From assembly GCA_002494125.1 (NCBI GenBank), contig DLBD01000006.1, positions 1 through 19,829 on the forward strand: a stretch of 19,829 nucleotides of DNA, in the 5' to 3' direction. A program made the translations under genes and the position numbers. Position 1 is the first letter of the stretch. The number at the start of each line of letters is the position of its first letter. Origin of the DNA: Ruminococcaceae bacterium UBA7030. Its GTDB lineage: Bacteria > Bacillota > Clostridia > Oscillospirales > Acutalibacteraceae. This document shows, piece after piece, positions 7,238 through 14,700 of this stretch. Under the pieces are notes generated by a model that saw only the letters and a program-made list of their open reading frames with translations, searched no databases and had not been told where the DNA came from.

Positions 7238-9457
7238 TTAACTAAGATCATAAGGATTAACATCAAGTGCTACCGATATATCCTTAAATTCTTTCATTTT
7301 ATATAAACTTTTCAGAATTTCGTTAAACAGATTTCTGATATTTTTTGAATTTTTACATTTAACGGATAATCTGTATCTGTAATGATTGTTAAGCTTTGAT
7401 ATCTTTGCAGGGCTCGGACCTAATACAATCAGTTTGAATTCTCCGTTAACATTCTTTTCTTTTATTAGCTCAAAAAATGCTTTTGCGCACATAGCAACAG
7501 TGTTTTCATTTTCGCCGGTAAACGAAGCAGAGTAAATATCGCAATAAGGAGGATAAATCATTGCTCGCCTTAATGCAATTTCATTTTTATAAAAGCCCTT
7601 GTAATCCTGATTAGCAGCATATTCAAGAGTTGAATTATAGGGATTTACTGTCTGTATAACAGCCTTGCCGTGATTATCCCTTCTACCGCTTCTGCCTATT
7701 ACCTGAGTAATAAGATCAAAGCACCTTTCAGCACTGTTATAGTTTTCATCGTATAGCGAATTATCAGCATTAACAACACCGACAAGTTCAACATTTGGAA
7801 AGTCGAGTCCCTTTGCAACCATTTGTGTTCCGACAAGAATATCATAATCACCCTGTGAAAATGAAGAAAACAGTTTATCGTGACTAAACTTTTTCGCAGT
7901 TGTATCAGCATCCATACGAAGAATTTTTGCTTCAGGAAAGAGAGCGTTTAGCTCGTCCTCAATTCGCTGAGTACCGTATCCGCTGTATCTTACATTATTG
8001 CTTTTACATTCAGGACAGACATTATCAAGCATTTTAGTATAACCGCAATAATGACAGGTTAAACGATTGTTATAGCTATGATATGTAAGTGAAATAGAGC
8101 AGTTTGGACAGGTTATAACATGACCGCAGTCATTACAGGCGATAAAGGTATTATATCCCCTTCTGTTAATCAGCAGAATTGCCTGCTTGCCATTATCAAG
8201 TGTTTCCTGAATCAGCATGCGAAGTTTCGATGAAATAGGCGTTTTGTTTCCGTTTTTCATCTCATCCTTCATATCAACCATGATGACTTCGGGAAGAACG
8301 GAATTCCCGTATCTTTCATCAAGCTCACATAGAGTATACTTACCGCTTAAAGCATTAGAATAGCTTTCAAGAGAAGGAGTTGCAGACGTCATAAGAAATA
8401 GAGCATTATTGTATCTGCTCCTGAAATTAGCAACATCCTTTGCATTATATCTCGGTGTTCTTTCGCTTTTATAAGTGTTTTCCTGCTCCTCGTCCATAAT
8501 AATTAATCCGAGATTATGAACGGGTGAAAAAACAGCGCTACGGGTGCCGACAACTATCTTGGCCTCTCCCCTGTCAATTCGCTTAAACTCATCATTTCTT
8601 TCGCCGAGAGAAAGAGCGCTGTGAATAACAGCAACATCTTTACCATATCTCCTGTGAAATATTGACAGCATCTGCGGTGTAAGACTGATTTCCGGAACAA
8701 GAACTATAACGTCCTTATTCATAGATACAGCCTTGTCGATTAGTTTAAGATATACTTGAGTTTTACCACTTCCGGTAACGCCGTAAAGTAGCCCTGTTCC
8801 GCCGTTTTCTACAAGCATTTTCGCATATGTTTCATATGCTTTTTTCTGTTTATCTGAAAGCGTAATTTCATACTTATCAGGAGTAAAATTCACTTGATAC
8901 GGATTTCTGTAAATCTCTTTATCAAATATAGTTATAACTCCGTATTTTTCAAGATTTTTCAGAACAGAAACACCTACAGAACAAAACTCGCATATCTCAT
9001 TAAGAGAGGCACTTCCTATATCAAAAAGAAGATCAACTACGCTTCTTTGCTTCACAGTCAGCTTAGGCAGATCTTCTTCCTTTTCAACAAGAAGTGAAAC
9101 GGTTTTTGCAGACGCATCACCAATCTTGCCATACCCTCTGGGCAACATTTGTTTTATACAATCATAAGTTGTACAAAAACATCTTTCCTTAAGCCAGAGC
9201 GCAAGGCTGATCATTTCTTCATCAAGACACGGCTTATCGCCCTCAATGGAATCAATCTCCTTGAGGCTTGAATTAATTGCAGTATATAGTTTTAAAATAA
9301 TACCGTCGCGAAGCACATTTCCGTATCCGAAAGGCACCTTTACTCTCATACCCACGCAAGCTTTTTTTTCAAGATGTGAGGGTACATAATAGTCATAATC
9401 CGATTCGGGATTAAAGAAGGTCTTTTCAACTGCGACAGTTGCAATTAATCTGTTCAT
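7238..9457 (-). CDS. priA: Primosomal replication-restart helicase PriA
   Basis: 3'-to-5' DNA helicase that recognises stalled forks and starts reassembly of the replisome. It has 739 residues. The N-terminal DNA-binding and winged-helix part covers about 1-195. The helicase core has Walker A GVTGSGKT (226-233), Walker B DEEQ (322-325), SATPSLES (358-365) and GTQMVAKGLDF (543-553), with VIGRSGR further on. Two zinc sites are formed by eight cysteines at 441, 444, 450, 453, 468, 471, 481 and 484. The ATG overlaps the rpoZ stop by one base (TAATG), with GAGGAG about 17 bases upstream, so coupling to rpoZ translation is likely. The Walker B has Gln where many PriA proteins have His (DEEH). No coaBC lies before it, unlike in B. 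subtilis. Confidence 0.96.
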   Translation of the reverse strand: MNRLIATVAVEKTFFNPESDYDYYVPSHLEKKACVGMRVKVPFGYGNVLRDGIILKLYTAINSSLKEIDSIEGDKPCLDEEMISLALWLKERCFCTTYDCIKQMLPRGYGKIGDASAKTVSLLVEKEEDLPKLTVKQRSVVDLLFDIGSASLNEICEFCSVGVSVLKNLEKYGVITIFDKEIYRNPYQVNFTPDKYEITLSDKQKKAYETYAKMLVENGGTGLLYGVTGSGKTQVYLKLIDKAVSMNKDVIVLVPEISLTPQMLSIFHRRYGKDVAVIHSALSLGERNDEFKRIDRGEAKIVVGTRSAVFSPVHNLGLIIMDEEQENTYKSERTPRYNAKDVANFRSRYNNALFLMTSATPSLESYSNALSGKYTLCELDERYGNSVLPEVIMVDMKDEMKNGNKTPISSKLRMLIQETLDNGKQAILLINRRGYNTFIACNDCGHVITCPNCSISLTYHSYNNRLTCHYCGYTKMLDNVCPECKSNNVRYSGYGTQRIEDELNALFPEAKILRMDADTTAKKFSHDKLFSSFSQGDYDILVGTQMVAKGLDFPNVELVGVVNADNSLYDENYNSAERCFDLITQVIGRSGRRDNHGKAVIQTVNPYNSTLEYAANQDYKGFYKNEIALRRAMIYPPYCDIYSASFTGENENTVAMCAKAFFELIKEKNVNGEFKLIVLGPSPAKISKLNNHYRYRLSVKCKNSKNIRNLFNEILKSLYKMKEFKDISVALDVNPYDLS

Positions 9458-9669
9458 TACTTATTTTCAGTAATCTCCTCAGGCTCTTCAACAACATACT
9501 TGCCTTCAAGAATTTCGTCCATAGCAGTTGAAACGGTTTTAACATCAATAGCTTCTTCACGTTCAATAGCTTCTTCTCTGATTTCTCTTGCGCGCTTAGC
9601 AACGCCTGTTACTATTGAGTAACGACTTGAGCAACCGTTTAAGAGTTTGTTAAGATCAGGATTAAACAT
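9457..9669 (-). CDS. rpoZ: DNA-directed RNA polymerase omega subunit
   Basis: Small subunit that binds and stabilises the beta-prime subunit of RNA polymerase. The 70-residue protein begins MFNPDLNKLLNGCSSRYSIV and continues with GVAKRAREI, the conserved omega core; the KTVSTAMDEILEGKY segment is the usual C-terminal helix. AAAGGAG precedes the ATG. It sits directly after gmk, 17 bases downstream, exactly as in most Firmicutes, which supports the call for so short a protein. Confidence 0.93.
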   Translation of the reverse strand: MFNPDLNKLLNGCSSRYSIVTGVAKRAREIREEAIEREEAIDVKTVSTAMDEILEGKYVVEEPEEITENK

Positions 9670-9686
9670 AATAAAATCTCCTTTAT

Positions 9687-10262
9687 TTATGCGTTGTGCT
9701 TTTTAAGCTCAGCGCAGATTATTTTATCTATTTCATCAACGCAGACCTCGAGGTCGTCGTTAACAACATTATATTTGTAAATATCCTTAAAAGACATTTC
9801 TTTATTAGCAATTTCCATTCGTGTTTTAATCTCTTCTTCAGGGTCTGTTCCTCTACCCCTGAGCCTTTTTTCAAGCACTTCAATGCTCGGCGGAAGAAGA
9901 AAGATTGAAACACATTCGGGAAAAAGTTTCATAACATTTTGCGCTCCCTCTGTTTCAATAATAAGAAAACAGATTTTGCCCATTTCAACTGCTTCGTGCA
10001 CACCTTCAACAGGCGTTCCGTAGTAGCAGTCATTGTAGCAGGTATATTCAATAAGTCCGTTTGTTTCGATTAGATATTCAAACTTTTCCCTGCTTATAAA
10101 ATAGTAGTTTACACCGTCTATTTCGCCTTCACGAGGCTTTCGGGTTGTAGCCGAAACGGACTTTACAACGTCCTTTCGTTTCTCACAAAGGCGTTTGAAA
10201 ACAGTGTCTTTTCCGCATCCGCTCGGAGCAGAAAGAACTACGAGCATACCTTTATTATTCAT
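9687..10262 (-). CDS. gmk: Guanylate kinase
   Basis: Phosphorylates GMP to GDP with ATP, linking purine salvage to GTP and (p)ppGpp pools. The P-loop SAPSGCGKDT (11-20) and the GMP-binding SATTRKPREGEIDGVNYYF segment are clear; the lid region RGRGTDPEEEI follows. With the start at 10262 it has 191 residues, the family norm. An adjacent ATG at 10265 is almost equally good: GGGGA lies five bases before it and eight before the chosen one. The open frame extends further upstream (to 10334), but that would add a hydrophobic stretch lying within remA and not seen in guanylate kinases, so I reject it. It overlaps the remA end by eight bases. Confidence 0.95.
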   Translation of the reverse strand: MNNKGMLVVLSAPSGCGKDTVFKRLCEKRKDVVKSVSATTRKPREGEIDGVNYYFISREKFEYLIETNGLIEYTCYNDCYYGTPVEGVHEAVEMGKICFLIIETEGAQNVMKLFPECVSIFLLPPSIEVLEKRLRGRGTDPEEEIKTRMEIANKEMSFKDIYKYNVVNDDLEVCVDEIDKIICAELKKHNA

Positions 10263-10512
10263 CATCCATATCCCCAATATCAGCACCAAATTTAGAAGCG
10301 AGCTGCTTAAGCTCCATATAGGACAAAATAACATTGTCGCTATCAGTGATAATAACGCTCATTGTTTTTCTTCCGTGAGTAGCGTCAATTAAGGTTTTAT
10401 TTGCTTTACTCTCTCTGATAATTTTTTTAATCGGAGCTGACTCGGGAGAAACGATGGATATTACTCTGTCAGCATTAACTAAATTATTAAATCCTATGTT
10501 TACTAAATTCAT
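10255..10512 (-). CDS. remA: RemA-like extracellular-matrix regulatory protein (DUF370)
   Basis: Small DNA-binding regulator; in B. subtilis RemA activates matrix (biofilm) operons and osmoprotection genes, and the family is found here in many species that do not form such a matrix. The 85-residue protein opens MNLVNIGFNNLVNADRVISI and contains PIKKIIRESKANKTLIDATHGRKT, both hallmarks of the family. The ATG at 10512 has AAGGAAA at proper distance, overlapping the yicC stop; an earlier in-frame ATG at 10560 lies within yicC and is unlikely. Its place between yicC and gmk is strongly conserved. What it regulates in this organism is unknown. Confidence 0.92.
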   Translation of the reverse strand: MNLVNIGFNNLVNADRVISIVSPESAPIKKIIRESKANKTLIDATHGRKTMSVIITDSDNVILSYMELKQLASKFGADIGDMDDE

Positions 10513-10522
10513 AATTATTTCC

Positions 10523-11401
10523 TTATTCAATATTTTGAATCTGCTCTCTGATTTTTTCAATCTCTGCCTTCATATCAACAACCTTTTTAGCTATTTCAAC
10601 ATCAGAGCATTTAGAGCCGATTGTATTTGTTTCTCTGTTAATTTCCTGAACGAGAAAGTCCATTTTCCTGCCGATTGCTTCATCGCTTTCAAGAAAAGCT
10701 CGAAGCTGGTCAATATGTGAACGAAGTCTTACTGTTTCCTCAGCTACAGCGACTTTGTCGGCATAAATTGCAACCTCCTGGATTATCCTCGATTCGTCAA
10801 GAGAAACGTCACCTATAAGCTCATGAACACGTTCTTTAAGCTTGTCGTTATACTCCTTGACTGTCTGCGGAGAGCGTTCTTCGATAAACGAAACTGTATC
10901 GAGAATAAACTGCGAACGAGAATAAACATCGTCAAACATCTTTCTTCCTTCAACTTCACGCATTTCGATAAACTTGTCAAGTGCTTCGTCGGTGACCTCT
11001 TTAACAAGGTCCCAGATTTTCTCCTCGTCTTCTTCACTTTTGCGAACAATAAGTACGTCCTGAAATCTTGATATAACAGAAGGGCTTATGTTGTTTTCAA
11101 GAGAATACGTTAATGAAATTTCGCTAAGTGCTTTTACATAAGCTGAAGCAAGTGTGTGATTAACAACAACGTCACATGCCTCTGTGTTGAGCGCCTCGAT
11201 AGTTACATAACACTCAACTTTGCCCCTTGACACGCGGGAATTGATATAAGACTTAAGCTTTTCATCAAGAAAACCGTATTGTCTCGGACATCTTGAAAAA
11301 AACTCAAAATACCTGTGATTGACAGATTTAAGCTCAACAGTAATATTATAACCGTCAATTTCTTTTACAGCCCTGCCAAAGCCGGTCATTGATTTAACCA
11401 T
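10523..11401 (-). CDS. yicC: YicC/YloC family endoribonuclease
   Basis: First gene of the operon. The family has been shown in E. coli to be an endoribonuclease that acts in small-RNA turnover; before that it was only known as a stress-induced protein. The 292-residue protein opens MVKSMTGFGRA, the family signature, followed by ELKSVNHRYFE. The C-terminal DUF1732-type domain contains the MDFLVQEINRETNTIGSKC segment. I place the start at 11401, where AAGGAG lies six bases upstream. An in-frame ATG at 11431 has no ribosome binding site and would sit only about seven bases after the predicted transcription start. remA follows with its start 11 bases past the stop. Confidence 0.93.
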   Translation of the reverse strand: MVKSMTGFGRAVKEIDGYNITVELKSVNHRYFEFFSRCPRQYGFLDEKLKSYINSRVSRGKVECYVTIEALNTEACDVVVNHTLASAYVKALSEISLTYSLENNISPSVISRFQDVLIVRKSEEDEEKIWDLVKEVTDEALDKFIEMREVEGRKMFDDVYSRSQFILDTVSFIEERSPQTVKEYNDKLKERVHELIGDVSLDESRIIQEVAIYADKVAVAEETVRLRSHIDQLRAFLESDEAIGRKMDFLVQEINRETNTIGSKCSDVEIAKKVVDMKAEIEKIREQIQNIE

Positions 11402-11444
11402 TTTATCTCCTTTTGCGAATTCACTCGCCATTTATATTGACTTA

Positions 11445-11473
11445 ATTATAAAATCAGGAATAGTTAAGGTCAA
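11445..11473 (-). promoter_or_regulatory. Sigma-A-type promoter of the yicC-to-rsgA housekeeping operon
   Basis: On the minus strand TTGACC (11473-11468) is followed after exactly 17 bases by a perfect TATAAT (11450-11445). Transcription would start near 11438, giving a leader of about 37 bases before the yicC ATG at 11401. It is separated from the upstream giant gene by a hairpin terminator, so the housekeeping genes do not depend on that gene's transcription. Confidence 0.85.
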
Positions 11474-11532
11474 GAGTTTGTTAACACAATATTAATAAAA
11501 TTAATATATTATTTACATTTTTATTTATATAC

Positions 11533-11565
11533 AAAAACGCACAGGCTTTCGCCTGTGCATTTTTT
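11533..11565 (-). terminator. Rho-independent terminator after the giant gene and small ORF
   Basis: A perfect 8-bp stem GCACAGGC/GCCTGTGC (11539-11546 and 11551-11558) closes a four-base loop that reads GAAA on the minus strand, a stable tetraloop. The minus strand continues with GTTTTTG. The other side also has a run of six T on the plus strand, so it could work in both directions, but the genes on its right are all transcribed leftwards. Confidence 0.9.
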
Positions 11566-11570
11566 AGTTG

Positions 11571-11687
11571 TTAAAACTCATCGCCGTCATCGTAGTCATC
11601 CTGGCTTGATGCTGTAATGACGCACGTTGTGTAAAATTTTTCTATGTCAGCCTCCGGGCTACTGTATTTCTTTTTAATCTTTTTCAT
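11571..11687 (-). CDS. Small unrecognised peptide gene (38 residues) downstream of the giant secreted protein
   Basis: Short open frame of 38 codons, ATG at 11687-11685 and TAA at 11573-11571. GGAGAG lies seven bases before the ATG. It starts 24 bases after the stop of the giant gene and ends a few bases before the terminator, so it is probably the last gene of that transcript. The peptide has a basic N-terminus (MKKIKKKY), the motif YSSPE at 8-12, a hydrophobic FYTTCVITASS core with a single cysteine, and a very acidic end (QDDYDDGDEF). I know of similar short YxxPE...DVITxS peptides in gut Clostridia only as uncharacterised proteins. It lacks a signal peptide or membrane helix. It could be a peptide acting with the large protein, a precursor peptide, or a small regulatory protein; none can be decided here. 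Confidence 0.72.
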   Translation of the reverse strand: MKKIKKKYSSPEADIEKFYTTCVITASSQDDYDDGDEF

Positions 11688-11711
11688 CGTCTTACTCTCC
11701 AATCCTTATAA

Positions 11712-14700
11712 TTAGCTTAAATGATATCCGTAATACGATGTGCAAATCGGACCATATGCAATAGCATCGATTGTTTCACCTGCGTATGTATATTGGTACT
11801 TTACATAAGCACGGGTCTGAACGGTTCTGTCAGACTTATTTGTCGTGCTTAATGAATAAGAATACTGATTGCTGCCCAAATATCTTTCGGTATTAACCTT
11901 CTTTGATATGTTAAGAGTGCCGACATTTTCAATAACAAGTGTTGATTCATTAAGTGAGTCAGTTGTACGAAGCGTGCCGCATTCGGTAACTGTTACTGGA
12001 CCAAAATCACCACCGCCAACATTTGTTGTAAAGGCTGTACGAGTAGTCCACTTGTTTGAATACTTTGTAGTAACTCCTTCAGCTACGGTTGAACCCCAAT
12101 CGTCGCCGGTAATCTCACTATAAGAGTAAACCATTGGAAGTTTGTTGTTCAGATAGAAGAGAGTTTCCTTGTCAGTTATTGTCTTAATTCCTTCATCACC
12201 GAGATCAACAGTGTACGTTTTCGTTACCTTTTGAGTTTCCGGATCCGTAGTTGTTGTCTGAACAAGTGAATAGAAATCCATGCTGCGATTAGCATACAAC
12301 TCATATGAATTACCGTATGCAACCGGTACATATGTATCATGATCTGAATTATAGAATACAATAGCGTAACAATTTTCAACATTTGATGTGAAGTTGAAGC
12401 GATAGTCGTATTTTACATTTTCAACAATCGGCTCACCGTCAAGAGTGTAAGTATAGGTCTTATACTCGCCGTTTTCCTTTTGTGAGGAATTAGCCTCTCT
12501 TATCGGTCTGAAGGTTACACCACCTTCTGAGTTTTTAACATCACCAAATGTTGTATTAACACCATTCTTGTATTCAACGCCGTTAATTACCCAACCTACA
12601 ATATCATAAGTAAGAGAGCTTGGAACACGATATGTTTTGCCGCCGATAACAACATTTCTCTGATCGCTTGTATCAACAACAATTGCAGTGCTGTCGTCGC
12701 TTACATTAATTGTATGAAGCGGATTGCTTGAAAGGTTGTTAATAACAATCTGACCGCCTTCAGCCGTTTCACCCGGAAGAACATATGCATTAACTGTCAT
12801 ATTACCCGTTGTGAAAAGATTGTAGGTGTTTGAGGTGTTGCTGTGGACAATTTCCTTTCCGTCAACGCTCCATCTTGCAACCTTGACATCCGAAGCGTCC
12901 TGAATATTGCTGTCAGCTGCTTTAAGAAGCGGTAACCAATAGCTGTCTGCTACGTCAACTGTTGTAAGAGCACCGTAGGTTTTTACAATTTCCTGTGCGG
13001 AGCCTACAGGTGTTTCTGATACTGTACCGTCGCTATTGAGAAGATATACATTAACTGTAACGGTATATTGCTTTGATACAGGAGAAGTTCCCTGCTCTTG
13101 GTCGCCGTTATTTGCTTCGTTGATAGCGTTAAGAAGTGTTCTTGTGCCGTTATCAACAATATCTGTCGGCGACATTCCTGCAGCACCGGGAACAGTTTTA
13201 ACCTGATCATAAACAGCCTTACCATTATCTATTGTTTCAAGGTCTGAATACTTAGTTCTGTCAAGCGTTGCATAAACCATTCCAAGTGTTTCGTATGCCT
13301 GACCTGCTTCGCGTGACGCAGGAATTACAGTTGAATGAGTTGTACCGTCTAAAATGTGCGCATTGTTAGAACAGCATTGGAAGTATAAATCATATGTACT
13401 GTATTCCTCGTATGAGAAGAGAAGCGGATGTTCTGAATTTGAAAGAACATAAAGGTTTTGAATAGCATTGTCAAGTGCAGTTGCAAGAGCGTTTACAGTG
13501 TTGTCTGTGTAACCTTCCTTGTCGCCGTATTCAGATGAACCTGACTTCTGGTTAGCGATTACATACATAGCTTCTTCTGCATCGGCAATAGCGTCGTTAT
13601 AGTCAGACCAAACAGTATTCTTAATACAACCCTGCTTTGAAGGTGCGGTCTTAACCTCCTCAAGCGCAATCTTGAGGTTTGTATAAGCGCCGTTATTTTC
13701 GGAAATCGGCAGGAGCTCGCGGGTTGTTTCGTCAAATACATCGCCACTTGTTGTAGTGTCTTCAACACCTTCAGGTATTGTTTCAGACATAGATGAGGTT
13801 TGAATTAGAGCGCCTTCAATGTCGTCAGCACAATGAACAACTGCGCCTTCAAGACCTGAATAACCCGAGTAGTTTTCACCGGCGCCGGAATAATTATATC
13901 CATTTGGATGACTTGCTTCGTCGTACTGGTTCGGGTCTATTTCAGTTAATATATCAATTTTATTGAACCAATCCTTTAGACCGCCCTCCTGATAATCCTT
14001 AATTCTGATACCGTCGCTTACCCAGCTTTCTGATACATTAACAAGCTTATCACGAAGAGGTTTGTAATTTATTGTATAAGCATCAGCATTTGATGTTATT
14101 GAACTAGTTGTAGGACGAGTACTTTCGTGTTTAGCTTCGCCCTTATCCCAAGCACCGTCTGATGCTATTGATACCGATGTGGTTTTTTCGTAATAATCAT
14201 TTGTAAACAAACCTGATGAATAATCAAAATACATTCTATTGTAATAATATCTAAAAGTATCTTTATTTTTATGATAACCAGTATAAGTTGGATTATTTCT
14301 ATCATAACCTACCACATATCCTGCTTGTTTACCAACACTATCATCAGACCAATTACCGGTTGAATAATTAGTAGAATTTGGTTCTAAGAAATAGTAAACA
14401 GTTCCACCATTATTTTTTTCGTCTTTATATCCTCTCCATCCTTCATGAAGGCTGAAAAGTGATGAAGAAGCTTCAACATAGTCGAGATAAGCCCAAGCTG
14501 TACCAACTGCTGTATTATTTTTAAACCTTAAAGCAATTGGATAATACGGATTGTTTACACCATCATATAAAGTGACAACAGATGAAGGTACAAAATAATC
14601 AATATTAAGATAGAATTTTTTTGTTTGTGCTTGCCATGATCCAGACTGTGAACAAAACAGTATATTTTGACCGCCATTAACTGCTTCATTAGCATTTCCA

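Noticed and set aside
10263..10334. N-terminal extension of guanylate kinase with a hydrophobic stretch
   Set aside because: It is only the out-of-frame reading of the end of remA; homologous kinases begin just before the P-loop, and GGGGA supports the start at 10262/10265.
11402..11431. Ten-residue upstream extension of YicC (MASEF...)
   Set aside because: No ribosome binding site, almost no leader after the predicted transcription start, and AAGGAG clearly serves the ATG at 11401.
11869..12123. Plus-strand open frame of 84 codons within the giant gene
   Set aside because: Antisense shadow of a long coding frame, without ribosome binding site or recognisable product.
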